This document shows positions 33,086-44,514 of a DNA stretch of 64,000 nt, piece by piece. This DNA comes from Seiridium cupressi (taxonomy: Eukaryota; Ascomycota; Sordariomycetes; Amphisphaeriales; Sporocadaceae). Both the position numbers and the translations under genes were made by a program. The notes beneath the pieces are model-generated. The model saw only the letters and a list, made by a program, of their open reading frames with translations, ran no database searches and was not told the origin of the DNA. The stretch is taken from positions 434,001-498,000 of the forward strand of contig JARVKI010000002.1 of the NCBI GenBank assembly GCA_036674765.1, given 5' to 3'. Positions within the stretch are counted from its first letter, which is position 1; the number at the start of each line of letters is the position of its first letter.

Positions 33086-34389
33086 CTGCCAAGGCCTGTC
33101 CGTACTGTGGGACGCCGAGATTTTTTCAACGGTGTGTATATCGTCATCGCTGTTGAAGTCGTTTGGGCGTTTCGGGTGGCAGAGTTCTAGCCAACCATCC
33201 GGCTTCTTCTTGTCCACGTTATCGAGACGAGCAATGGTTGTATCGTGTCCCTTTACCATTGTGATCCATACAGTCTTTGCCAGTTCCCGATTGATGGGGC
33301 TAGGGTCAGGCCATGCTCTTGCGTGAACTTATGACCAGGCTCGGAAGATGGGCGGACCGAATTTATCACGCCGGCATTAACGTAAGAGGTTCGCGTACGA
33401 ATGGAATTCCTTGATACGGCGTCATACACCATAGAGATACTCTTTCTTTATCGTAAAATAGTCTTGAGGGTAATTATTTCGGCGCATGGCAGCTAGTTGA
33501 GGGTCAATCTGACTACTGTTCTCGTTGTGACAAGGAGTATTCCTTGGCTTTCGCCTCCTATGATCTTTTTAGCTATGAAACATCATTTATGAGGAGGAGC
33601 AGGAGCTCATTTACCTCTTTGGCGATATTGCTGCGGGCGAGGGTATCTGATGACTCTGGTTGGGTAGCTGGGTGGCCTTGGCCGAGCTCCGTAATGCCTT
33701 GATTCGCCATCTTGCTTTGTCGACGCTGTTTACCATCGAATATCTCGGCGGTTCTGAGAGGTTGTCTGTGACTCAGAAATTTCCTTTTTTGCGTTATTGA
33801 CACGATCTTGTGATTTGCGTTCAGGTTGCAAGTCGTATCTGCGACGGACCTTGGATGTGGGAAGGCAGGTCTAAAGATTAGGGTTGAACGCGATACCACT
33901 GATTTTTGTTTGTGGTTTCGTAGCAACAGCGCGGAAAATATCTTCCTGCTTAATTAAGCCCCGAATTTCCATTTCAGTTTTTTGCAAGCTAGGCATGCCA
34001 CTGAATATTCAACTGGTCTCTTTCGCCTTGCTCCATCGTTGTGAACAATACCCTTCACAGTCAGCTTTCTGACACGATATACCACAGCAACCGTCAACCG
34101 CTAACCATCATTCATGTCACCGGTGTACCGATCAACTCACGCGCGTCTCTATCTTATCGATATTTTCACCAGACGCTATTGATCTTGCATCTGTATTAGG
34201 AGGAAATCGGCGCGTATCCTCCGTCTAACCTACGGTAAGCACAGAAACTTATCCCATATCAAATCCTACGCGCGTGCAACAAGGTAAACTGCATTGTAAA
34301 ATGCTGTGGTCGCGTCGCAGCTATGGTCTTCTCCGCGGCAAAGCCATGGGTCTCCTATGTGTCCAACGAGTTGCTAACCAGCAATAGAC
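33086..34389. other. Interval between divergent genes
   Basis: It holds possible upstream exons of the minus-strand frame (33615-33710, 32 codons from an ATG at 33710) and the 5' flank of the helicase pseudogene. No other gene is supported. Confidence 0.35.
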
Positions 34390-36374
34390 ATGGCCTCTCA
34401 TGAACGCGACACAAGTACAGTCGAATCGGCGCGCCAGCTTCAGGATGGGACTACCAATCCACTGAATGGCAAGCCATTCACTCCCGACTATCGACGGCAG
34501 CTTCCGGTTACCAACGACGGCAGGAGTTCCTGGCTCCTTCCCGAAACAACCAGCTCATGGTTGTCATTGATGGTACGGGGTCCGGGAAGACCACCCAAAT
34601 CCCCCAGTTCATCCTAGGTGACGATCTTGGTGACAAATTGATGATCGCTTGCACACAGCCGCGCCGCATTGCCGCCTCGTCCATGGCAACTCGTGTGACA
34701 CAAGAAGCAGACGTCGAGCTTGGTGATATTGTTGGCTTCGGCACTCGTTTCGAAAAGATGGCTAGTAATCGTACTCGCATACGATTTCTGACCGATGGTC
34801 TCTTGTTTGCCGAATCGTCGCAAGACAGGGACTTTACTCGCTACAGCTGCATCATCGTTGATGAGGCGCACGAACGATGACTTAAGACTGACATACTCTT
34901 GGCTTCACTTAAGACTGCTATCGGATGCCGTCCGTACCTCAAGGTTATCATAATGTCAGCCCTTGGCGACGCTGCCTCGTTCTGCAACTACTTCGGCAGC
35001 GCGCCACTGCTTCGCATCGAAGGCCGGCGCTACCAGGTCGAAGACCATTATCTCGTCGGCCACACCAGTTTCAATGACCGACCTGGCCAAAGCGAGGATC
35101 TTCAACTATGGGCGACTCCCATGTATCTGGATTGTGCCATCCGAACAATGCTTTTCATTCACGAAAACATGGGTGCGGAGAATATTGTCCTGTTTCTTAC
35201 GGGAGAAGAGGAGATTGAGGAAGCGGTGGACACTCTGAGCAAGGAGTCGACGTCATTCGAATCTATTCCACTATACGCCTCCTTGACTTAAGTCCAACAA
35301 AATCGAACCTTTGCCGCTCACACCAACAGGCCATGCTCTGTCACTACTGATATCGCGGAGACAAGCATCACCATTCCAGACGTAACATATACCTCCGACT
35401 GTGGCCTTTCCAAGCAGATGATCTATAACCCCCGAGCACGGATGCAGCAACGAATTCTTGCCCCAACTCGCAAGCCTCCGCAATCCAGCGTTCTGGCCGA
35501 TCTGGACGTCTCAGGCCTGGCCAATGCATCAAGCTCTATACCAAATCAGCCTATGACAAGCTCCCTGCTTCGACATGCCCGGCCGTATTGAACAGCAGGC
35601 TAACAGCCTCGTTGCTTTACTTGAAGAACCTCGGATATGATGATCTCCTCTCCCTTGATTGGATCCAGTTCCTGCATCAGAGATTATTTTTCGGGGTATT
35701 CAGGAGCTGGTCGATTTGTGAGTTGTTGGTGGAAAGCTTTGGCATATCTGGCATTGTGACTAACTAGCTTCATTACGCAGGGGTTTCTCATATGCAAACG
35801 ACTTGAAGACCACCGAGAATGGCAAACATGCAAATAGTTTCCCGATCGATCCTATATGGTACTCTGCAATCGACGCAACAGGTCCTCTAGGCGTTCGAGA
35901 ATAAATCTTGAGTATCGCAGCCATTGCAGCCCTCGAGAGGCCTTTATTCACACGACCTCGACACGTTCGCTTTGCCGCAGATATCACAGCACGCCTCCAG
36001 CTCGCGCATCCTCTATCGGACCATATCACAGATGAATGCGTTCCATGCATTTGTGCACATGTACGATGAGAAGAAGCTTGACCGTGCCCGGTGGTATCAA
36101 CATGGCTAGTGCTCTTCAAGCCATATATTCGCGGATAATTACGTGATCGGTCACGAAAGCGCTGGGGAGAGCCAAAGGATTTAAGGCAACCTACTAGAGA
36201 GTTTATGGATGAGGATTACCACACGAGCATGCGGGAAGCTCTGGCCATCAAACTAGTGACTCAATCCGCCGTTCATCTGAGCGTTACAGGCAAACGCCTC
36301 GATCCCGCTGTACACATCTCCGAAAGCGAGCAAGACCTCAAAATACAGCTACAGCAGGTGGCGGCAATGGATCG
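34390..36374 (+). pseudogene. Broken DEAH-box RNA helicase (Prp43-like)
   Basis: The segment carries helicase motifs in order but in changing frames. They are NPLNGKPFTP near the start; GTGSGKTTQIPQF (motif I, near 34570); TQPRRIAA (Ia); DEAHER (motif II); MSA in place of SAT (III); FLTGEEEIEEA; TTDIAETSITIPDV (V); and QRSGRSGR (VI, usually QRAGRAGR). Breaks seen: a frameshift near 34505-34520 just before motif I; a TGA directly after DEAHER (34878-34880); a TAA near 35289; a frameshift between APTR and the motif VI segment (about 35470); a TAA at about 35902; and more stops around 36066-36140. One ordinary intron (about 35721-35780) is retained. The parent belonged to the family of spliceosome-disassembly and ribosome-biogenesis helicases. 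This copy cannot make a full enzyme. It is divergent enough that it is more likely an old accessory paralogue than a recent duplicate. Confidence 0.85.
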
Positions 36375-36434
36375 GTAAGTCACCAAACTTCACTTTCTCA
36401 GTCACGACACCTCTGACCTCGGCGCCTCATCTAG

Positions 36435-37442
36435 GACTGAGAGCCACGTCGACCCTAACACTAGTAGCACCTCGCTAGAAAGTGATGAGGAGACGGATCA
36501 CATCGTTTCCAGCCATTGCCACCTCAAAGAACACGACTTGGAGTTTATGAAAGCTACCGTCGTGGAGGCAGTATCCCAAGTGTCGACAGAAGAGAAAGTG
36601 TTAGACTGCACTGATGCCAGAATCGATCGATTTATTAGCTCCATTTTCGAACGTGGCTGGAACTCGGACGTCAAGCCTGAGCCACCTTTGAGGAAACCCA
36701 AGCATTTCCTCGACACTGCTACTCAGGTCGGTGTGTTCCGAGATGACCTCCTGGTCCCTAAATCCTCGAAGCAAGCAAAAAATGCGGGAAAGAAGGTCGT
36801 CAAGAAGAATTTGGCAAGAGCGAAAGGAGCCTCAGCGTATGCTACGCCGGTGATTAAAGAGGGATTTATGAGCTTCCGTTTCATCGACAGTAACAACTCT
36901 TTCGTTCGTGACACTGATATCAAGTTCTCTGATAAACGAAAACGTGATTGCGATCCCGTTGCGAGTCTCACAGCCGAAACGAGGGACAGGATCCTCAAGC
37001 ACTACGACGAGAAGGAGCTCCGCTATGTCGGCTCGTGGAATTGGGAAGTAGCCATTTACCGCACCCGATGCTATCTTTATAACCGTGGCGATGGTCGAGC
37101 CAAGCTCGAGTACAAGAACGTTAAATACGCCAACACGGAATGGAGAAATATGGTTAGTCTTGTGCAGCAGGTACTAGCCTGTCGCGATCGTGAACCTGCT
37201 CACTATAGACTACCCGAGCCGTGATTTGGAACGCCAGCTGGTTAGCTGTTTTGGGACTCAATCCAAACCAGCAGTGGCGACAGCGAAGGCCTTTCACTAT
37301 CGTCGACGGCCAAGACCCTCCGGTATGGGCGGCAGGCAAGAGGCGTGGGCACGGGAGATTTGGGACGACAAAAGAATTGCGGGGGCCAGCGGGTTGGTAT
37401 TTGGCTTCTGTTACTACTTGCTATGTTACGAGGTGGGAATGA
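36435..37442 (+). CDS. Intact unknown coding segment following the helicase remnant
   Basis: Exons 36435-37152 and 37209-37442 join in phase through a normal intron (gttagt..ctatag). Together with the open frame before them (about 36190-36374, joined by another intron at 36375-36434) they give roughly 375 residues without a stop. The sequence begins acidic and Ser-rich (SLESDEETDHIVSS), passes through a basic linker (AKNAGKKVVKKNLARAK) and ends with a Trp/Arg-rich region (VGSWNWEVAIYRTRCYLY, AVIWNASWLAVLGL). No family is recognised. The segment just upstream still resembles the C-terminal part of DEAH helicases (DEDYHTSMREALAIK). This may therefore be the C-terminal extension of the broken helicase, preserved by chance or by function, or a separate gene whose start has been lost. 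Confidence 0.4.
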
Positions 37443-37793
37443 TACGATCAGTGGTAGAAGACATCTCACTCGAGATGGATATGGTGAGGTGAAACCCGAT
37501 AACTATATCATATACAAAGAGTATCTTAGATTGCTCCTATAGAGAGACTTATTACTTATAAACGTCTAAACTAGTTCTGGTTCCTTTAACGTGCGGCCGT
37601 TTTTCGGCATTGGATACTTTAAGTTGATGTTATTTATTAACTTATAGGTAAGGGTCTTCGGTATAAAGCATTTTGCCGCTTTTATCTTTAACTTTTTGGC
37701 TGGTCTTTTGCCTTTGGTGGTGCTCTTCTGCCTGCCGGTAGCGGTGTTCTCTACTTCTGACTTAGTGTCAGAGTTCTCTTTTTGAAAACCCTT

Positions 37794-37890
37794 AAAAGAA
37801 GACGAAGGAGGAGGAAAAGAAGAAGAAAAGAAAAAGGAAAGAAAAGAGGAAGAAACGAAAATAAAGGAGAAAAAGAAGAGGAACAGGGAT
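37794..37890. repeat. Purine-rich (GA/AAG) low-complexity tract
   Basis: About 95 bases are almost entirely A and G on the plus strand, with only a few C or T. Such polypurine-polypyrimidine tracts can form triplex DNA. On the minus strand they encode a run of Leu, Phe and Ser that inflates a fortuitous frame. Confidence 0.75.
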
Positions 37891-39064
37891 GATGGATATT
37901 GTTTTGGCCGTTGTATGGAGGTTGGTTGAGGTATTTGGGGAGGTCTAAAGACCAGGACGAAGGAGGACCGATTAGTGGCAGGTTACGGCTACTATACGCA
38001 AAAATACGGTCTGTTGGAACCGTGGCTAAGATTATGTATGATTCGACGAGTTCTATACAGCTAGCTAGTGGAGTCATAGGAGACCACTACCTGAAGCTGG
38101 CTCTCCCATGGAGCCTTTGCCTCCGGCGGTGCTTGCCCCAGTATTCTTCGTCATTGTGGTCGGTTGATCAAATTCACTAGGTATAAGTCGTTTAGGAGTT
38201 GGGAGATGAGATATTGAGATGGAGGTAGTCGGTTGAGATATAAATCGTCGTTCAGATAGAGTCAATGGTACACTATGGCTGAGTTTTGGACAAATTGGTA
38301 GGATATTATAATCACACAGACGAAGATGGAGGACATCAAAGAGTCTCGCCTCTTAATTTTTTGGGCATATTTAAACAGTTCCGGCGGGGTGCGCCTCGAA
38401 CTTTTTACTCCTTCATCGCCTCTTCCCCGACATAATAGCATATTGACGAAACGTACGCATTCACCTGCTAGTATCTTGGATTTGACAGGATCGAAAGAAG
38501 GAATCCAACATGCATATAGAGGAGTTATACATTGTAGTATACCTATTGTATCATTGAATTATACTCTCCATCCGTCTTTGGCGCTGTAGCATGTTTTCTT
38601 TCTGTGAAGGAAGTTGCGGTTCGAAAATCGGGTCCAAGTGCGGGAAATTCGCAGATAGCCCCATGAGTTCCCACAGCCAGTATTAGCTGGCCAGAGCCGG
38701 GAAGGGAAGCTCATTGACCAAGCGTATGGCTATCGCCTGGTGCGATAGCCCAGATGTTATCTTCACGCGTCGTCCTCTCAGGAGGGCCGGGAAATAGCCT
38801 GTAGTAAGAAATTTTGGAAATTTGGTGATGTGGCACATGAATTGTTATGAGGTCCGTACTTAAAGCTCATGCTTTCTCGGCGCTACCACTGCTGTCTGGA
38901 TTGTAGAGAACAGCTAGCCTGAAGTCCTCCTCGCCGTAAATTTCATTTTGCCTGTGTTGTTCCCCGGTGGCCCCACCATTTCAAGAAAGTAGCAGACACG
39001 AAAAATGCACCATTGGATAAATAAAAGCTGGGAGCACTGTTCATTCTACATAAATTTGCGAGTT

Positions 39065-39129
39065 CCACCACCATCATCATCATCATCGTTATCGTCAATT
39101 ATTATCACAATCATCATCACCACCAGCAA
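39065..39129. repeat. CAC/CAT/CAG trinucleotide-rich microsatellite in the RRM gene leader
   Basis: Runs of cac, cat and then cag/caa triplets end about 70 bases before the start codon at 39198. It lies in the probable 5' untranslated leader. Confidence 0.7.
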
Positions 39130-39197
39130 CAGAAACAGCAAGCAGTGAGTACGATTACCGTCGAGAAGGATATTATCGCTGAGTTCTTGTGATAGAA

Positions 39198-40139
39198 ATG
39201 GTTGAGCACAAGACTTTCCTTACCACCCACAACAAGCTTAAGGACCATCGAAGGGCCTCTGCGGCATTTCGAGTCCTCTGGGTCGGCAACCTGGACTACA
39301 TGACCACTCAAGAGGAGGTTACCCGCCATCTTGAAGAGAAAGGCCTAGATGAGTGCTGGGTACACTGGAAGGACGACCATCACCGCGCAAACAACATCAA
39401 TCCCGGCTGGTTTTTTGTCAAATTCAGGAATGAGGCAAATACTCGCCAGGCTTTAGCTCTCCTGTCCAACACCAAGATCAGGAACAGATCGTTGGTCGCG
39501 CGCTTCAACATACCGACGGTGGTAATTATTTATGCTCAGATGGGTTTCGACTAGTACTGATACCTGATAGGCATCAACCACCACCAACTACGCTCCTGGA
39601 GTAGCTGCGGAGACAACCCCTGGTGCAACTAGCAGCACTGCCCAAGCTACGTTCGGAGACGCCGCAATGGCAATGGTAAGCATAACATCATTTCTTTCTT
39701 TTTTGGGCACTTTTGACAATAAACAGGCCACTGCAAGCTCTATTGGGGGGCGCGAGCTCCCGTTTTTTCTACCACATCTCGTCCAAGCCAGTCGACAATG
39801 TCCACTACTATCCTCGAGCGGGTGGAGGGTTATGATATGGACTTGTGGAAGATGCCTCAAAGACCTGCACATTACTGGACTGGACTGGACAACCGAGACT
39901 ACGATCGTATAGAGGATGGACGCGATACCATAAAGCCCGAGCCCGACACTGGTCGATTCTTCCCGCACGAGATCGAGTCGAAGGAGGGCGGTGACTTTCA
40001 GCCCACGTGGACTCCCCAGGGGGGCAACGTACCGCCCAACTTGTCGCTATACCCCCAACCTCATCTTCCAAGCGACATGGAATCAAAGGAGGAGCATCCA
40101 ACTCAAAGCCATGGTCGTGGTCGTGGACACAGCATCTAG
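39198..40139 (+). CDS. Small RNA-recognition-motif protein
   Basis: Three exons: 39198-39521 (or ending 39518), 39571-39676 and 39727-40139; phases agree and the product is about 280 residues. Residues 27-107 form an RRM-like fold: RVLWVGNLDY resembles RNP2, and GWFFVKFRNE sits where RNP1 (KGFGFVxF) is expected, followed by ALALLSNTKIRNRSLVARF. The remainder is disordered, Pro/Thr-rich and acidic, and ends in an RGRG-type tail (HGRGRGHSI) common in RNA-binding proteins. The acidic middle (EPDTGRFFPHEIESKEGG) has no recognised domain. Exact donor choice at 39518/39521 changes one residue. The role is presumed to be mRNA binding; the target is unknown. Confidence 0.65.
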
Positions 40140-40879
40140 GCATTGGTGGTTTCTAGTGTGTATTGAGGGGTGACCTTTATCCAATTCATGTACCGGGGAG
40201 CGATCTCCATCCAAATTCTTGTAGTTAGTTTGCGGTTTTCTTTTTTCCCGTTTGTAGTAGAGGCGAGGGGCCTTCTCGGAATATTAATACATTTTCACAT
40301 CAATCACGTTTGAACCACGACTCTTGACAAAGTATATATGCCGATAATGATACGTGGTATCCTCAGAGCTGGCTAAATCCCCCAAAATTGATTGATCGAC
40401 TGCCGCGTCAACGACCTTCACAATGTTGCGGGCATTTCCAATTTTCGCGCCAGTGCTCTATCGCCTCACCGGTTGGTCACGAACATCTTTGGAACTCTAT
40501 TGGTAAAACACGATTCAGTAAACCTGTCCCCGGGGATGAATACGCCCGTGCTAAGTGTCCCGTGGACACGTGGATATGGCAACCAGGGTGGTAATGGAAG
40601 AACGACCACAATTATCACGCCACTAACCTTGATAATAAACACCCAGCGATATACGATGACCTTGGTCCAATCCACCACCAGATTGCAGCACGACCAAGAC
40701 ATCGGAACAAACCGATAAGAAAGGCAAATATTGGAATCCACATTGATCTGCGCGTGCAAGCCGTATGTGGAGCCAATATAGCCCCGCACTCTCGAAGGCA
40801 GGGCTCTGCTACTTGTGCGATTGTTCACGAACTGCACTGTATTCATTGATTGTCACTCCTTACTTGAAGATTTTCAGTC
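40140..40879. other. Intergenic, promoter of the MFS gene
   Basis: No supported gene. Both strands carry frames of about 110-126 codons at 40.39-40.85 kb that overlap each other and show no motif. Confidence 0.45.
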
Positions 40880-42588
40880 ATGGCTGCTGGTTGCGACGAA
40901 GCCGAGAAATCTACACAGCCGGTTGTAGCCACGGAATGCGGGGAGGGGGATCGCTTTACTGTGTTCACCCGAAAGGAGCGGTGGTGCATCGTCACCGTGG
41001 TGTCGTACGCCTCATGGTGCTCTAATCTCAGCAGCTTCATCTTCCTTCCCAGTCTCAAATTGCTTTCTGACAACTTCTCTGTATCAATCAGTCAAGCCAA
41101 CTTGACCGTTACCGTCTACATGGCTGTTGCGACAATCGCGCCCACTTTGGTCGGTGATACTGCTGATGTATTGGGCAGAAGACCAGCTTACTTTCTCACG
41201 TTGGGACTGTTCTTTGTGGCCAATGTGTGCCTTGCGCTCGCGACCACTTGGGGCCAATTTCTTGGGTTCAGGGTGCTGCAGGGCTTGGGGCAGTCTGGTT
41301 GGTGCTCTGTGTAATGAGGCAATACCACTTTCCTGACATTGACAGGCATTATATTGATTGGCTACGGGGTTGTCTCTGACATCGCCTCTCCAGCTGAGAG
41401 AGGTACATTCATGAGTGCAGTGTCTTTTGCGTGCGTGCTTCCTCCAATGTCAATACCTGAACGAGTTATTGAAATGTTATCAGAGTGACGGTTGGGCCCT
41501 GCGTCGGACCTATTCTTGGTGGTTTCCTGAGCTATGCTGCGGGATGGAATTGGGTCTTCTGGTTCCTCGCCATTGTCACGGGCCCTTGCCTTGTCTTCGT
41601 CATTCTTCTTCTCCCTGAGACATCTAGAGATGTTGTCTCGAATGGGTCATTGAAACCGCCCACGTACTCGAGATTACCATTTACAACCGTCATGTGTCAC
41701 TGGCCAAAGAACGTTGAGGGGCCCCCACGAGAGGGTGGCCGAATTCCCAATCCGTTAGGCTGCCTCAAAGTCCTCTTGAGGAGAGATAACGCAGTAGTAG
41801 TATTGGCATGGGGTTTCATGTATGCCGTATACTCATGCAATATTTCTACTCTAGCAACATTGTTCCAGGTGATATACGACTTGACCGAATGGGAAGCTGG
41901 GTTGATGTACCTTCCATTTGCCGTAGGAGGCATAGTATCGACTATTTTCAGTGGAAGACTACTGGATAGTGCTTATAGAAGGGCGAGGACGAAGCAAGGG
42001 CTTTCGACTGACCGAGTGAGAGGAGATAACCTGGATGATTTTCCCATAGAAAGGGTGCGTCTTAGTGTCATGTGGGCACCAATGGTGGTCATTGGTCTAT
42101 TCATGGCCGGATATGGCTGGGCACTTCAATACAGACAGGTATGTAAGGCGTTCTTAAGTCGCGAGAGCTTGCGTAAGACACTCAAAGCTGACAATACGCA
42201 GCACATTGCCACTACTGTGGTACTCCAGTTCTTCGCTGGCTTAGCTCTGCAGGTAAATTTCAGTGTAAGCTCAATAGACCAATGCTTTCATCAACTGAAG
42301 GATCTTCGACTAAAAGCTTAGGCCTTCAATACCCTTCTCGTTGACATTAATCACAAGAATCCTGCCGCTGCCAATGCTTCGACGAGTGTCATTCGTTGCG
42401 CCTTCGCAGCCATTGCGGTGGCCTATATAGAGGACCTTATCCAGGCTATTGGAGTTGGCTGGGCATTTACATTTCTTGGTAGCCTATCTATTGTCGTCCT
42501 CGGCTTGTTCGCTCTCGAGTACAAGAATGGAATGATGTGGAGACAAGCCGCGCTTCACGGGAGCATTGTAACACAGCGGAGAGGATAG
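40880..42588 (+). CDS. MFS transporter, DHA1 drug/polyamine:H+ antiporter type
   Basis: Five exons: 40880-41297, 41346-41430, 41484-42138, 42202-42252 and 42322-42588; phases close exactly and the product is 491 residues with about 12 membrane segments. Motif A is GDTADVLGRRPAYF in the loop between segments 2 and 3. The antiporter motif C is VGPCVGPILGGF in segment 5, which separates DHA1 from sugar porters. Other family blocks are IASPAERGTFMSAVSF and the C-terminal DINHKNPAAANASTSVIRCA. Fungal members export drugs, polyamines, weak acids or metabolites; the substrate cannot be told. The first intron uses an unusual donor (gttggt), so that boundary is the least certain. The gene is convergent with the neighbouring kinase, with only 107 bp between stop codons. 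Confidence 0.85.
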
Positions 42589-42695
42589 TCAGTAACCATG
42601 CAAACCAACAGCATCATACATGGAATTTGAGCACTAGTATCTTCGCCGTCACGGCTACTTCCCACTAAGCTTTGCAAACCTGAAGATGCTCGTGC

Positions 42696-43949
42696 TTAAG
42701 CATTTAGATTCGCCCCGGCCATCACATCATATGAGTCTCTGATTCCTGTCACACTAATGTCTTCTTCCGGGTTGTACTTCCCCAGACCCTCAAGTGGCGC
42801 GTATTTATCACAGAGGTACAGCATATCGTTGTAGGCTCTGTTGCAATCTATGTTTTAGCAACATATCTTGTACTCTGCGGCTGAAGAGGGGTTCATACAT
42901 ATTCCTGGATTTACTTCCAGCATGCCCTGCTGAGTCGCAGATTGCTGTTTTGATGGAATAAAGTCGATTCCTATCATCCCATTCTTCAACAGGCTCGGAC
43001 GGCTCAATCTCGCGTTGATAAGCCATTATATACATGGGAGAATTGAAGTGGGTGGCCCAACTGCATCGCCAAGTTCCGAACTCGATCTCATTATGAGCGT
43101 ACATACACTCATCAGGATCGAAGATAATAACCTGGTTTGTGTCCAGATCCGTACTGACGTTGCCTTCCCAGAGATCGCCGTGGCACAACACTGCTGGGAT
43201 CTGGCGTCCGTCGGACTGAAGAACCCCTAGAAGTCTTGGGATCACGCCGTCGATGAGTTGCTTGCAGGCTGCATCATACTCAGGCCACCGGGGGTTCATC
43301 TGATTGTCCAAATTGATCAAATCTTGAAGTAAGTGAGTGAACTGTACAGCCCAGCTGGGGCTCCAATGCTCGGTGCGGTCGAGTGTCCCTCGTCCGGTTA
43401 CTATAGGATAGCCAAATTCTCCATTAGGCGATATAACGTTTCGATGCAGATCTGCTATCGCCGAAGCAAGTTCGGCGGGGTCAGGCGGGCTTTGCAGGTC
43501 CATATCGTGATAGTTCATGAGGTAGAAGTAGACGTGCGTGTTAGTCTCGTCGAAGTACTCCCCTTTCCCGACAGGCCGCGGACCAAAGTCTGGGAGCTTT
43601 GATGCTATGATGCTGGCGCTATAATGCTCCCCCCACATATGAACTTGGGCTAACTTGCCCGTCGCACACTGATAAAATTAGTCTTCAGGGCGGAGATAGT
43701 GATACAACATAATGACCTTCAAGAAGTACTTCGTAGGCCTCCCGTCCGGAGCCAGCACTGAGACCTTGGCGGTCTTGGTCCACGCTGAAAGGCCCCAAGA
43801 CTCAGCTGCAACAACCGTTGTGCGTTCTGGCATGGCTGGCGGGATGGTATCAGCATTTGCATGGAGACTGACCATGGTTGAGTTCTACCTTCGGCTACTG
43901 CATTATGAAGAGCAAAGTCTCCTTCGATCCCATCAACCCAATCAGCCAT
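42696..43949 (-). CDS. Fructosamine/ketosamine-3-kinase-like protein
   Basis: Four exons: 43889-43949, 43717-43835, 42899-43668 and 42696-42837; phases agree and the product is 363 residues, slightly longer than the family average. These enzymes phosphorylate the sugar of glycated lysines, which then breaks down and frees the protein (deglycation). Visible: a Ser/Thr-rich phosphate-loop region (AESWGLSAWTKTAKV) leading to KYFLK (probable ATP-binding Lys), the catalytic loop LCHGDLWEGNV, and IIFDPDECMYAHNEIEFG, which holds the metal-binding Asp and downstream Glu. The last exon (AYNDMLYLCDKYAPLEG) is a characteristic end of fungal members. Fungal homologues are often annotated as phosphotransferase family proteins, so a small-molecule substrate is possible. 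The 5' end is divergent from the NACHT gene, sharing a 565 bp promoter region. Confidence 0.85.
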
Positions 43950-44514
43950 GATGATGTTCTTATGTCGTTAAAAAGAATTTTTCTTTTTGAAAGAATTCAA
44001 AGCCTTGAGAGTTTGCGGATTGGGTATAGAAAATCATCCGGTCGTACGAAATGAACGAAGGTGACTGCGGGGCTCTGGCAGATGCATCAGATCAGCGCTT
44101 CAGCCCGACACGAAACATGAAAATGGGCGGACTGCAGCCAGGCGCGCACATCACAACGAGGTTAGACTCCCGTACATCGATTCCTCCAAGCGGTAATTGG
44201 TTCACATGGAGCTTTGCCTCGACGCGGAATGGTGTCAGCGGTTAACCGACGTTATCACCGCGGCCCCCACGGCGCATGTTGGCCTGTGGATTCGTCATGG
44301 CAGGGGAACGAGTACAGAGATACGCATCTTACCAGCGACGAGCCCCGCACCACAGCCTCGCGTGAGATGTCAGCTGTGCCGGAAATATTGTCTCGAGATT
44401 TGTGTTGTGCGACGAGAAGACCTGCATTCACACCTGCATGTTTAGCTGGCCATCTGGACGCTATCGCAGCGCAAGTGGCATTATAGCCTCATCTTCGACA
44501 GCTCAAACTCAGCG
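43950..44514. other. Shared divergent promoter region
   Basis: It lies between the kinase (minus) and the NACHT gene (plus). Small frames here (44051-44245, 44197-44445) are not supported as genes. Confidence 0.45.

Larger units (their letters stand above)
37443..39197. other. Low-complexity and AT-rich interval
   Basis: AT-rich DNA with a purine tract, a short palindrome (ctgacttagtgtcag, about 37757) and minus-strand frames at 37751-38265. The right end is the promoter and leader of the RRM gene, including a trinucleotide microsatellite. A degraded transposon is possible but not demonstrated. Confidence 0.4.

Noticed and set aside
34390..36374. Helicase breaks as programmed frameshifts or introns
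   Set aside because: Some gaps could hide short introns, but the stop directly after DEAHER and the frame change before motif VI have no usable splice sites, so a pseudogene is the simpler reading.
37751..38077. Minus-strand frame rich in Leu and Phe
   Set aside because: Produced by the purine tract. A retrotransposon gag origin was considered, but no conserved residue supports it.
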